Assembly: GCA_016870515.1 (NCBI GenBank)
Contig: VGBL01000001.1
Span: 62,001-126,000 of the forward strand
From: Actinomycetota bacterium
GTDB taxonomy: Bacteria > Actinomycetota > Actinomycetes > S36-B12
Length of the DNA stretch: 64,000 nucleotides
Direction: 5' to 3'
Under the pieces are notes generated by a model. That model made no database searches. It was not told the origin of the DNA and was given only the letters and a program-made list of their open reading frames with translations. The stretch's first letter is position 1. Each line of letters begins with the position of its first letter. Shown here piece by piece: positions 1 to 7,907 of the stretch. A program made the position numbers and the translations under genes.

Positions 1-1248
1 ACCACCAACGCCCTCGAGCTCGGCATCGACATCAGCGGACTCGACGCTGTGCTCACGTGCGGTTGGCCTGGCACTCGCGCATCGCTGTGGCAGCAGTGGG
101 GTCGCGCCGGACGTCGCCAAGGCGGTGCCCTCGGAGTGCTCATTGCGCGCGAGGACCCGCTCGATCGCTACGTCCTTGAGCATCCGGGCGTGATCTTCGA
201 TGAGCCTGTCGAGACTGTCGTGCTCGATCCGGCCAACCCCCACGTGCTGGGCCCGCACCTTCTTGCCGCCGCAAGGGAGCAGCCACTCACCGAGGACGAC
301 GCGACCACATGGTTCGGCCCCACGGCCGTGCCGCTGCTCGACGCGCTAGCGACTGAGGGCCAGCTTCGTCGGCGTCGCACAGGGTGGTTCTGGACCTCCA
401 AGGAATCGCCCGCCGACCGCATCGACCTGCGCGGGGAGGCCGGCACACCCATCCGGCTCGTCGAAGACGGCACAGGTCGACTCCTTGGCACCGTCGAGGC
501 CGCCCGCGCACCCGCCACCGTGCACTCCGGTGCCGTCTACGTCCATCAGGGAGACACCTATGTGGTGATCACCCTTGATCTCGATGAGGCCGTCGCCTTC
601 GTCGGGCGCGAGACCGTCGACTACTCCACGACGGCGACCGAAGTTGCCGACTATCGGATCGTGACCACCGACGAGGTCATCGCGTGGGGCGATGCGCATC
701 TCGCGCGCGGCGAGGTCGAGGTGACATCGCGGGTAGTCGGCTACCTCAAGCGTCGCTACTCCACCGGAGAGATCCTCGGCGAGGAACCCCTCCATCTCCC
801 TGAGCGCCTCTTGCGCACGCGTGGAGTCTGGTGGACGCTCTCCGACGAGCAGATCCACGCCCTCGGCGACCTCGATGTCGCCGGTGCCGCGCACGCAGCT
901 GAGCACGCGTCAATAGGCTTGCTCCCCCTCGTCGCCACCTGCGATCGGTGGGATATCGGCGGGGTCTCCACTCCCTTGCATCCCGACACGGGTCGCTGCA
1001 CGGTCATGGTCTACGACGGCCACCCGGGCGGGGCGGGCTTCGCCGATCGCGGCTTCGAGACCGCCACCGCATGGCTGGCCGCCACCCGCGCCGCCATCGC
1101 CGAGTGCTCGTGCGACTCAGGCTGCCCGTCGTGCGTGCAGTCACCCAAGTGCGGCAACGGCAACGAGCCCCTCGACAAGTCCGGTGCCGTGCGCATGCTC
1201 GATGCGCTGCTCCTCGCTACGCCGGACCCGCCCGAGATGACGCGCTGA
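1..1248 (+). CDS. DEAD/DEAH-box helicase with DUF1998 C-terminal domain (5' partial)
   Basis: The reading frame is open from base 1, so the gene begins before the window; the track start at 49 is internal. The first codons give helicase motif V (TNALELGID) and motif VI (QQWGRAGR) of a superfamily 2 helicase. The rest is the long C-terminal region of the MrfA/YprA-type family, ending in a cysteine cluster (CSCDSGCPSCVQSPKC) typical of the DUF1998 zinc-binding domain. MrfA is a DNA-repair helicase; the exact role here is inferred from family. Its 3' end overlaps the convergent TadE-like gene by 32 bp. The position next to the tad locus matches Rv3649 in mycobacteria. Confidence 0.9.
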   Translation, partial: TTNALELGIDISGLDAVLTCGWPGTRASLWQQWGRAGRRQGGALGVLIAREDPLDRYVLEHPGVIFDEPVETVVLDPANPHVLGPHLLAAAREQPLTEDDATTWFGPTAVPLLDALATEGQLRRRRTGWFWTSKESPADRIDLRGEAGTPIRLVEDGTGRLLGTVEAARAPATVHSGAVYVHQGDTYVVITLDLDEAVAFVGRETVDYSTTATEVADYRIVTTDEVIAWGDAHLARGEVEVTSRVVGYLKRRYSTGEILGEEPLHLPERLLRTRGVWWTLSDEQIHALGDLDVAGAAHAAEHASIGLLPLVATCDRWDIGGVSTPLHPDTGRCTVMVYDGHPGGAGFADRGFETATAWLAATRAAIAECSCDSGCPSCVQSPKCGNGNEPLDKSGAVRMLDALLLATPDPPEMTR

Positions 1249-1543
1249 CCGTGGGCAGCGACCAGGGGCCGAGCGTGCCGGCCGGGTGCACGGAGACATG
1301 CACGACCGCGTCGTCCCCGACGAATTCGCACGCATCGAGACTTACGTGGTTGGCCCGTGCGATGACGCCGCCCCACGGGCACCCGGCTCGGGCTGTCGCT
1401 AGCGCGACAAGATCGGCGGCAATCGCGGCTCGCTGACGCGCAGTCGACACCGAGACCAGTGCCCAGCATGCCGAGCCGCCAAACAGGAGCAGCGTGACCA
1501 TGACGATGCCGAGCACGGTGCCCGAACCACGATCTGCCCTCAT
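1217..1543 (-). CDS. Rv3654c-family TadE-like protein
   Basis: This 108-residue protein has a short basic N-terminus (MRADRGSGT) followed by one hydrophobic helix (about residues 9-30) and a small exported domain with two cysteines (in RAGCPW and DACEF). That layout matches the Rv3654c family of TadE-like pilus-associated proteins, which carry a type IV prepilin-like N-terminus. It is the last gene of the minus-strand tad operon. Its ATG overlaps the stop of the upstream TadE gene (ATGA), indicating translational coupling. Its end overlaps the convergent helicase gene by 32 bp. Function in pilus assembly or secretion is inferred from family and context. Confidence 0.8.
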   Translation of the reverse strand: MRADRGSGTVLGIVMVTLLLFGGSACWALVSVSTARQRAAIAADLVALATARAGCPWGGVIARANHVSLDACEFVGDDAVVHVSVHPAGTLGPWSLPTVSASSRAGPA

Positions 1544-1875
1544 GGCACAGTGACGGATTCGATGAGTGCCGTGGCCTCCGCGGTCACGTCGATGGTCATC
1601 CCGCCGAGCATCGGCAGCGGGGCACTCATCGGCTGGACGACGACGGCGCGGACGAGGCCGCCGTCGACAGACACGCTCACTCCTTCGAGGGCCGGCATCG
1701 TGACCCCGCGGGCGGCCTGTCGCGCCGCGGTCTGGGCGACGTCAAGGGCACGGATATAGGCCGCGCCCAGCGACGCCACCCAGACCAGGGCGACGGTGAC
1801 GGCCAGGAGGATCGGGATGGCGAGGGCTGTCTCCAGCAGAACGCTTCCTCTGTCAGCTGTCCTCCGCAGCCGCAT
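1540..1875 (-). CDS. TadE family minor pilin-like protein
   Basis: The 111-residue product begins MRLRRTADRGSVLLETALAIPIL, a TadE-type N-terminus: basic stretch, Gly-Ser, then a Glu inside a hydrophobic helix (about residues 10-35). TadE proteins are processed by a prepilin peptidase and are minor components of Flp/Tad pili. The gene lies two bases after the DUF4244 pilin stop and overlaps the next TadE-like gene by four bases, so all three are likely co-translated. It corresponds to Rv3655c in mycobacterial gene order. No prepilin peptidase gene is visible in the window. Confidence 0.85.
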   Translation of the reverse strand: MRLRRTADRGSVLLETALAIPILLAVTVALVWVASLGAAYIRALDVAQTAARQAARGVTMPALEGVSVSVDGGLVRAVVVQPMSAPLPMLGGMTIDVTAEATALIESVTVP

Positions 1876-1877
1876 GA

Positions 1878-2087
1878 CTAGCCCCCGACGAAGATCGAGA
1901 GGGCGCGGGTGATGAGCGACCAGATGAGATTGCGGGCCTCCTCGCTCGTCAGGATCTTGATCAGGAGCCCGCCGAGGCCAGCCACGGCGACGGTGCCGAC
2001 CGCGTATTCGGCCGTCGTCATGCCGGCGTCCTCACGAGCGAGTCGCTGAAGCGAGCGCACCCGGGTGCGTGCAATGAGGTAGTGCAT
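1878..2087 (-). CDS. DUF4244 Flp-type major pilin
   Basis: This 69-residue protein contains the motif GMTTAEYAVGT, the prepilin-like cleavage and processing region of DUF4244 proteins (Flp pilin type, Rv3656c order), followed by a hydrophobic helix (VAVAGLGGLLIKIL). Family knowledge says cleavage follows the Gly and the helix packs into the pilus. The start is fixed by a strong Shine-Dalgarno, AAGGAGG, six to eight bases upstream on the minus strand. A 371-bp space separates it from tadC, so it may have its own promoter, as expected for a highly expressed major pilin. Confidence 0.88.
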   Translation of the reverse strand: MHYLIARTRVRSLQRLAREDAGMTTAEYAVGTVAVAGLGGLLIKILTSEEARNLIWSLITRALSIFVGG

Positions 2088-2458
2088 GGAGCCTCCTTAT
2101 CCGGCGAACGGCCGGGCCGTGCGCTCCGATGGAGCACGCGCTCACCGTCGTCGCGACGCACGGGGAGTGGGAGCGATCGACTGCTGACTGTGGATGGACC
2201 GCTGCGATCGGCCCTGGGGACGGTTGCGTGCCTAGGGTGGCGGCAAGCGGCAGGTGGCTCCTCTGATGAGCGCCATTGCCCTGGTGGGTGTCTGCGCCGC
2301 ACCAGCAGCGTCGGCCGACGACTCCGTGGTGTGTCGCATCGCAGACGAGCACCTCACCGAGATTTCACTGGCGGCCGGAGCCGGTGCTTCGTCATCGCCT
2401 GCCCGGTCGTGGCGATAGCCGCCGCCGTGGGTCGACGCCCCGAGGAGCACGTCGCCGA
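2088..2458. other. 371-bp gap between tadC and the pilin gene
   Basis: This is the longest gap in the tad locus. It holds the pilin Shine-Dalgarno at its left edge and presumably the pilin promoter. No tRNA or strong terminator hairpin was seen. The only ORF with protein-like features is the short plus-strand frame at 2254-2418, listed separately with low confidence. Confidence 0.5.
2254..2418 (+). CDS. possible small secreted peptide
   Basis: A 54-codon frame on the plus strand, antisense to the tad operon, too short for the ORF track. It reads from a GTG or from the ATG at 2266 and gives MSAIALVGVCAAPAASADD, which looks like a signal peptide with an AxA cleavage site, then about 30 polar residues with one further cysteine. 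Third-position GC is only moderate (about 70 percent by hand count) and no clear Shine-Dalgarno is present. It may be chance; I do not recognise a family. Confidence 0.22.
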   Translation: MAPLMSAIALVGVCAAPAASADDSVVCRIADEHLTEISLAAGAGASSSPARSWR

Positions 2459-3178
2459 CTAGGTGAGGCCACCGGTCGTTAGGGGCAGCGCGAGGGACAC
2501 TACGACCGGGACGATCCCCACCAGGAGGAATGCCGGGAGGAAGCAGGCGGCCAACGGGCCCACAGCCTTGACGCCGCTGGCGCGCGCTGCAGCATCAGCG
2601 CGAGCGCGCTGCGCGCGGCGCATGTCGCCCGCGGCATCGCGTAGGAGATCACTCAGTGGGGCACCGCTCTCGCTGGACCGCGCAGCGGCGAGCGCTATGG
2701 GTGACAGGGCTTTCTCCTGGGCCATCGTCTGCCACGCGATCGCCGGATCGGTGCCTAGGTCGAGAGAACTCACGAGCAGGCGCAGGGGGGCTGCGATGGG
2801 CTCCCCCATCGCTTCGGCCACGGCCGACATGGACGCCGGGAGTGGTGCGCCAGATGCCAGGCAGGCGGCCAGCAGGTCGGCTGCCGATGCAGACTGGCGC
2901 GCGATGGCGGCCCTGCGCGCGCGCTCCGCACGCGGCTCCAGCCGGCCCAGGCCCAGCGGAAGGAGTAGGGCGATGAGCACGCCGACGGCGAGGCCGACGA
3001 AGCCTCCCCACGCCACGGCGAACACCAGGCCCAGCGCGGCCGAGACAGCGCGAAGCACGCGCGGATCCGACAGGCCGGGGCGACGAGTCACGCGGGCGCG
3101 ACGCGAGGTGGTGACGAGGGGCTTCCTGACGGCAAGGCCAGCAGCCAGTGCGACGCAGCATGCGACGACGAGAATCAC
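2459..3178 (-). CDS. tadC: TadC-like type II/IV secretion F-family membrane protein
   Basis: This inner-membrane platform protein of the Tad pilus has a T2SS-F domain (about residues 75-200) between hydrophobic segments. The ORF track starts at 3289, but that would overlap tadB by 115 bp. A GTG at 3178 gives a GTGA overlap with the tadB stop and a 239-residue protein beginning MILVVACCVALAAG, so I chose it. The C-terminus is a hydrophobic helix (FLPAFLLVGIVPVVVSLALPL). It is encoded after the ATPase and tadB, as usual in actinobacterial tad operons. Confidence 0.85.
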   Translation of the reverse strand: MILVVACCVALAAGLAVRKPLVTTSRRARVTRRPGLSDPRVLRAVSAALGLVFAVAWGGFVGLAVGVLIALLLPLGLGRLEPRAERARRAAIARQSASAADLLAACLASGAPLPASMSAVAEAMGEPIAAPLRLLVSSLDLGTDPAIAWQTMAQEKALSPIALAAARSSESGAPLSDLLRDAAGDMRRAQRARADAAARASGVKAVGPLAACFLPAFLLVGIVPVVVSLALPLTTGGLT

Positions 3179-3867
3179 AGCAAGGCTTCCACGCGAGCTG
3201 CGATGCGCGAGGTCCATAGCAGGCCCAGAAGGGTCAATCCGATGCCACAGGTAAGGCAACCGAACCCGAGCGGTGTGCCCAGGAGCCATGCAAGCGGATC
3301 GCCGCCCATCGCGATTCCGAGGATGAGGCCCAGCACCGGCAACCCAGCGAGCATGCGTGCGGTCGCCCGTGGAGCGGCAAGGTGAGCGGCAAGCTGAGTC
3401 CGCACCTCGTCATCCTCACGATCGGCAGAGACCGCGCGGCGCAGCGATTCGGCAAGCCCGGCCCCGGTGCCATGGGCGACGCTCCAGCACGCCGAGACGG
3501 CAAGGAGCAGGCCGCACCCGGGCATCCGGGCGTCGGCCCGCAATGCCTCGACCACGTCGCCTCCCCAGGCGATGGCCGCGCGCGAGCGAGGTGCGAGATC
3601 GTCGCGGGCGAATGCGCGCTCCAGGGCACGGGTCGCTGAGTGTCCGGCGGAGAGTTCGGCCGCCATCGCGGCTACCGCATCGCGAGCGGTCTCGCGCCTG
3701 CGGTACTGGGAGCGCCTGGTGGTCAGGCGCCCGCGCAGACGCCTCACCAGGTCGACGGCGAGCGACGTGCTGGCGGTGGATGCGACGTGGTGTCTGCGCC
3801 CAGCATGTTGGCGGACGAATAGCGCAGCCGACAGGGCGGCAAGGCCAGCGACGGCGAGGGCGGTCAA
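3175..3867 (-). CDS. tadB: TadB-like type II/IV secretion F-family membrane protein
   Basis: The 230-residue product starts with a hydrophobic segment (MTALAVAGLAALSAALFV). A cytoplasmic T2SS-F-type helical region follows (about residues 60-170, including VAAMAAELSAGHSATRALE), and two hydrophobic segments end the protein. TadB pairs with TadC to form the assembly platform driven by the TadA ATPase. The start overlaps the ATPase stop by four bases and its own stop overlaps the tadC GTG, so the four genes from the CpaE-like protein to tadC form one coupled unit. Confidence 0.87.
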   Translation of the reverse strand: MTALAVAGLAALSAALFVRQHAGRRHHVASTASTSLAVDLVRRLRGRLTTRRSQYRRRETARDAVAAMAAELSAGHSATRALERAFARDDLAPRSRAAIAWGGDVVEALRADARMPGCGLLLAVSACWSVAHGTGAGLAESLRRAVSADREDDEVRTQLAAHLAAPRATARMLAGLPVLGLILGIAMGGDPLAWLLGTPLGFGCLTCGIGLTLLGLLWTSRIAARVEALL

Positions 3868-5042
3868 CGCACATTCCCACTCAATGGAACGTCGGCACCG
3901 CGCGCACTCAGCCGCGCCGCGAGGTCAGCTAGCCCTGGGCCCGCCACTTCGCCATTGGCCGACCAGGCGAGAGCCGGCACGGCAGTGATGAAGGGACCGT
4001 CGGCCCTGACGACGTGGACGCCCGAGACGCGGCGACCGACGGACGTGCGATCCACGTGGATGACGACGTCGAGCCCCGCGGCCGCCAGGGCATGCACCGC
4101 ATCGCGCGGCAGGCCGGCCATGAGACCCAGGGCCTCGATGCGTGCGGGCAGGTCGCCCGGGGAATTGGCATGGACGGTGCCGCAGCCTCCCTCGTGGCCG
4201 GTGTTGAGCGCCGCCAGGAGGTCGACGACCTCGGCGCCCCGGACCTCGCCAACGACCACCCGATCAGGGCGCATGCGCAGTGCGTGCCGAACCAGATCGC
4301 GCAGCGTCACCTGCCCCGCGCCTTCGAGGTTGGCGGGTCGCGCTTGGAGAGTGACGACATGGGGGTGATCTGGGCGGAGCTCAGCTGAGTCCTCCACGAT
4401 CAGGATGCGCTGGTCAGGCTGAATGCGGCCGAGGATCGAGCCGAGGATGGTCGTCTTGCCGGAGCCGGTCGCGCCCGTGACCAGGAACGACAGCCGCGCG
4501 CGCACGATGGCATCGATCCAGTCGGCTCCACTCGGGGTGAGGGTGCCCGTGGCGACGAGTTCGTCGAAGGTGAAGAAGGCACGCCTCGGGACGCGCAGCG
4601 AGATCACGGCACCGCGAGGGCAGATGGGTGGCAGGACCGCGTGCAGGCGCACCCCCTCGGGCATGCGCGCATCCACGAATGGGGTTGCTTCGTCGATGCG
4701 ACGCCCGGCCCTCGCCGCGAGGCGTTGGGCCAGCCGGATTGCCTCGGGCGGCGCCAGGTGGAGCCCGTCGACCCGTTGCAGCCCGACACCACGGTCGACC
4801 CAGACATCGCCGCCGGCGTTGACCAGCACATCAGTGACCGCGGCATCACGAATCAGCGACTGCAGCGGGCCGAGTCCGCGCAGATCATCGTGCAATGCGG
4901 CCACCAGCGGGAGAAGGCCGTCGGTCCCCAGTACGACTCCCTCTGCGCGCAGGGCGTCGGCAACGGCGGACGCGCGAATCGACCCTGCGTCACCCGAGTC
5001 GGCCAGGCGCCCACGGACTCGATCGAGAAGAGGCGCAGTCAT
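3864..5042 (-). CDS. tadA: TadA/CpaF-family pilus assembly ATPase
   Basis: This 392-residue secretion ATPase powers Flp pilus assembly at the cytoplasmic membrane. The Walker A motif VTGATGSGKTT and downstream Asp box and Walker B region (DLVRHALRMRPDRVVVGEVRG) are plain, preceded by the usual N-terminal domain (LVNAGGDVWVDRGVG). The track start at 5168 is too early: an ATG at 5042 gives MTAPLLDRV and an ATGA overlap with the upstream CpaE-like gene. The name must not be confused with the tRNA deaminase tadA at 59.1 kb. Confidence 0.93.
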   Translation of the reverse strand: MTAPLLDRVRGRLADSGDAGSIRASAVADALRAEGVVLGTDGLLPLVAALHDDLRGLGPLQSLIRDAAVTDVLVNAGGDVWVDRGVGLQRVDGLHLAPPEAIRLAQRLAARAGRRIDEATPFVDARMPEGVRLHAVLPPICPRGAVISLRVPRRAFFTFDELVATGTLTPSGADWIDAIVRARLSFLVTGATGSGKTTILGSILGRIQPDQRILIVEDSAELRPDHPHVVTLQARPANLEGAGQVTLRDLVRHALRMRPDRVVVGEVRGAEVVDLLAALNTGHEGGCGTVHANSPGDLPARIEALGLMAGLPRDAVHALAAAGLDVVIHVDRTSVGRRVSGVHVVRADGPFITAVPALAWSANGEVAGPGLADLAARLSARGADVPLSGNVR

Positions 5043-6097
5043 GGCAGGAGCCTTGGGGCATCGTCGGCATCGAGAAGGTCGAGCACCGGCTGGGTGACGG
5101 AGCGCCACGAGCGAGACCGAGCGAGCCCCGACGAATCGCCACGGGCCAGTGCGCGATCGTGGCGCCACTGTGCCACGACCGGCACTCCCAGGGCGTCGGC
5201 GACGTCAAGGCCATGAAGCACCGACTCGCGGCCACGGCGGAAGACCGCCGCCGTGCGGCATCCAGCCGAGTGCAGAGCCTCGAAGAGGGCGTGGGCCGCG
5301 GGGAGCGCGGAGGGATCATCGGCGACCACGACCACGACCAGGTCGCTGCGTGCCCACACCAGTCGCGACACCGGATCGAGCGCGCGCGGACAATCGATCA
5401 CGACGAGTCCCCCGCCCCGGACAGCAGCATCGACAACGGCAGCGCAGGAGTCGATGGGGATGCGCCCGGGGTCTGCGCCGGTCGAGGAGATCACGGCGAG
5501 ATTGCGATCGCGTGGAAGGGCACCGCGCAGGGCGGAGGGAGACAGTCGGCCCGAGACCGCAGCTAGATCAGGCCACCTCACGCCCGCCACGTCGTGCAGG
5601 TCAGCACGGAGGTCTATGCCACCGCTGAGCGGATCGATGTCGATGAGGAGGGCGTCGCCGGAGTATGCGCGCGCCAGCAGCGTGGCGTAGGACGTCGCTC
5701 CCGCACCCCCGCGCCCGGCAACGACAGTGACCACCCGCGCGGGCGGGCCGGTCGTATCGCTGAGGTCGCTCAGGCGCTCCACCAGCCATCGATCAGCCTC
5801 GGGAAGGGCGGCCACGTGCTCCGCGCCAACAGCGACGGCCCCGCGCCAAATCACCGGGTCGTCGCCATCCGCCGATCGGGCCACCACGATGACGCCGGGG
5901 CGCCTCGGCCATCCGAGGCAGGCAACTCGCGCTAGCGCATCCGCCCCCGCCAGGACTACTGGCGCGCAGACCCACCTCGCTGCGGCATCGGGGCCCGTAT
6001 CGCAGGTATAAACGTCGGTGCCCGCTGCGCTGGCTACCCGGAGGACCTCGTCGAGCAGGAGGTCGTCGGTGGTGAGCAGTAGGGGGAGTGTCGGCAT
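5039..6097 (-). CDS. CpaE-like/Ssd family ATPase
   Basis: A 352-residue protein related to CpaE and to the mycobacterial Ssd protein (Rv3660c), which couples tad loci to cell-pole or septum placement. The N-terminal part (about residues 1-110) resembles a receiver domain without an obvious phosphoacceptor. The C-terminal part is a MinD/ParA-type ATPase with a deviant P-loop, VVAGRGGAGATSYA, lacking the usual GKT lysine-threonine. The later switch region LLIDIDPLSGGIDL is present. I chose the ATG at 6097 (MPTLPLLLTTDD) over the track start because the upstream residues are not conserved-looking. It is the first gene of the tad operon. Confidence 0.82.
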   Translation of the reverse strand: MPTLPLLLTTDDLLLDEVLRVASAAGTDVYTCDTGPDAAARWVCAPVVLAGADALARVACLGWPRRPGVIVVARSADGDDPVIWRGAVAVGAEHVAALPEADRWLVERLSDLSDTTGPPARVVTVVAGRGGAGATSYATLLARAYSGDALLIDIDPLSGGIDLRADLHDVAGVRWPDLAAVSGRLSPSALRGALPRDRNLAVISSTGADPGRIPIDSCAAVVDAAVRGGGLVVIDCPRALDPVSRLVWARSDLVVVVVADDPSALPAAHALFEALHSAGCRTAAVFRRGRESVLHGLDVADALGVPVVAQWRHDRALARGDSSGLARSRSWRSVTQPVLDLLDADDAPRLLP

Positions 6098-6195
6098 GCG
6101 CCCAGGCTGTGGGCGCACTGATTCAGTGGCGAGACGGCCAGGGAATCTGTGGACAGGGCTGATTGCTCGCACATGTGGACACGTGAAGGCGCGGG

Positions 6196-6201
6196 TACTG
6201 T
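6196..6201 (+). promoter_or_regulatory. -10 box for leaderless HAD gene
   Basis: TACTGT ends 6 nt before the GTG at 6208, which has no Shine-Dalgarno. This is the spacing expected for a transcript starting at the start codon. Confidence 0.5.
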
Positions 6202-6207
6202 GAGCGC

Positions 6208-6993
6208 GTGACGCGGGCCGCGGCCTTCTTCGATCTCGACAAGACGATCCTGGCCACGTCGAGCGCCCTCGCCTTCACGCGACCCTTCTACCGTGGCGGG
6301 CTCATCAGTCGCTCCGACGTGGTGCGCAGCGCCTACGCCCAGTTCATCTTCCTGGCATCCGGGGCCGACCACGATCAGATGGAGACCATGCGCAGGTACA
6401 TGTCGTCCCTCGTGACCGGGTGGGACGTCGCCAAAGTGCGACAGATAGTGGGCGAGACCCTCGACCAGATCATCGACCCCGTGATCTACGACGAGGCCGT
6501 GCTGCTCATCGACGAGCATCGGGCCTGGGGACGAGACATCATCATCATCTCTTCCTCCGGTACCGAGGTGGTGGAGCCGATCGGCGAGCGACTCGGCGTG
6601 GATCTCGCTGTCGGCACTCAGCTCGAGGTCATCAATGGCCGCTACTCCGGTGAGATCCTGTTTTACGCATATGGAGAGGGCAAGGCCCAGGCGATGCGCG
6701 ATCTGGCGGCTGAGCGCGGCTACGACCTTGCCGCGTCATACGCCTACACCGACTCCATCACCGATCTGCCCATGCTCCAGGCCGTCGGAAACCCCACCGT
6801 GGTCAACCCGGATTCTGAACTCCGCCGACTCGCCGCGGAGCGTGGATGGCCCATTTTCGACTTCCGTCAACCGGTCGCCATGCACCAGCGGATACCGCCC
6901 GAGAGACGACGCACCCTGGCCGTCGTCGGCGCCGGGACAGCCGTCACCGTCGTGGCACTGGGGCTCGCTTGGTATGTCCGACGGCGGCGATGA
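6208..6993 (+). CDS. HAD-IB family phosphatase with C-terminal membrane anchor
   Basis: All HAD motifs are visible: nucleophile motif FFDLDKTI (Asp9, Asp11), the Ser motif IIISSSGTE, the Lys in GEGKAQAM and the acidic motif YTDSITDLPM. The family (SerB/CicA-like) removes phosphate from small substrates; the substrate is not predictable. A single hydrophobic helix near the C-terminus (AVVGAGTAVTVVALGLAWYV) followed by Arg residues suggests membrane anchoring with the catalytic domain in the cytoplasm. It is divergent from the tad operon, as Rv3661 is in mycobacteria. Translation starts at GTG; the next gene overlaps its stop by four bases. Confidence 0.88.
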   Translation: MTRAAAFFDLDKTILATSSALAFTRPFYRGGLISRSDVVRSAYAQFIFLASGADHDQMETMRRYMSSLVTGWDVAKVRQIVGETLDQIIDPVIYDEAVLLIDEHRAWGRDIIIISSSGTEVVEPIGERLGVDLAVGTQLEVINGRYSGEILFYAYGEGKAQAMRDLAAERGYDLAASYAYTDSITDLPMLQAVGNPTVVNPDSELRRLAAERGWPIFDFRQPVAMHQRIPPERRRTLAVVGAGTAVTVVALGLAWYVRRRR

Positions 6994-7907
6994 CGGACGC
7001 CATGGAGGTCATCGAGCAGGGCGAGGAGTCGCGCAGTCGCGGTGGTCGCATCGCCCTTGTGGCGGCGGCAATCATCGCAGCGGCCGCCCTCGCCGGTGTC
7101 GCCGTCCTGCTTCTCGTGCGTTCGAGCACGACGCCCACTCTCGCCGTCGTCGGCATCCAGCAGGTCGAATCGGTCGGCGTCGAGCCCAACGCCGAGGACT
7201 CCTCGTGGGAGGGCAAGCTGGGCATGCCGTCGGGTGCCACACTGCCCGGAGCGGTGGTTCGCGTGACGGTCAGTGGCGACCCCCGATCCTCGATTCGCGT
7301 GCAGCCGGCCGCGTCCTCCGGAGCGCTGCATATCGACGGTCGCGAAGAGGCGGAGGTGCCGGCCGGCGGGTCCACCGAGCTCACGATGACGATTGCCCCC
7401 GCGGATTGCACGGCCACGCTCACACCCAACGGCCTCGACGAGGCTGGCTATCGCTGGCGCAAGCCCGCTGGCGTGCAAGTGGTGGAGGACCTCAACGGCA
7501 CGGCACTGCGCCTCTCCGGCGATGCGCGAGCGGCCCTCGAACAGATCCTGGCCGCTTTGTGCGCACCCGCAGGGCCCCCTCCGACACTCACCTTCATCGG
7601 TGCACGCCTCAACGGCACCTACCGCGAGCAGATCCTCGACATCACCGCACGCGTCGGCACCTCCGCCGACCGCGCACTCACGCATCCACTCGACGGTCCT
7701 GCATTGCGAGGCATCGGTGCCTTCGAGAGGCCCGGAGACCCGGTGGTCACGTTGATGTGGCGGGTCGCACCGCTGGGTGAGCAATCCGACGGCGTGCTCG
7801 ACGCATATGTGCGCGTCATCACGGTGACCGGGGATACGGCGTACCCCTGGGTCGTGCGCGTAGTCCCCCCTGCCGACCTACGGCCTGCCTCGTCAACCTC
7901 GAGCTGA
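6990..7907 (+). CDS. single-pass membrane protein of unknown function
   Basis: A 305-residue protein with one transmembrane helix at about residues 22-43 (GRIALVAAAIIAAAALAGVAVLLLV) and a long extracytoplasmic part rich in Ala, Gly and Asp with a few cysteines. I do not recognise a domain. The ATG at 6990 overlaps the HAD stop (ATGA), so it is coupled to the phosphatase; the track start at 6846 lies inside that gene. Its 3' end overlaps the convergent Fic-like gene by 15 bp. Confidence 0.75.
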   Translation: MTDAMEVIEQGEESRSRGGRIALVAAAIIAAAALAGVAVLLLVRSSTTPTLAVVGIQQVESVGVEPNAEDSSWEGKLGMPSGATLPGAVVRVTVSGDPRSSIRVQPAASSGALHIDGREEAEVPAGGSTELTMTIAPADCTATLTPNGLDEAGYRWRKPAGVQVVEDLNGTALRLSGDARAALEQILAALCAPAGPPPTLTFIGARLNGTYREQILDITARVGTSADRALTHPLDGPALRGIGAFERPGDPVVTLMWRVAPLGEQSDGVLDAYVRVITVTGDTAYPWVVRVVPPADLRPASSTSS

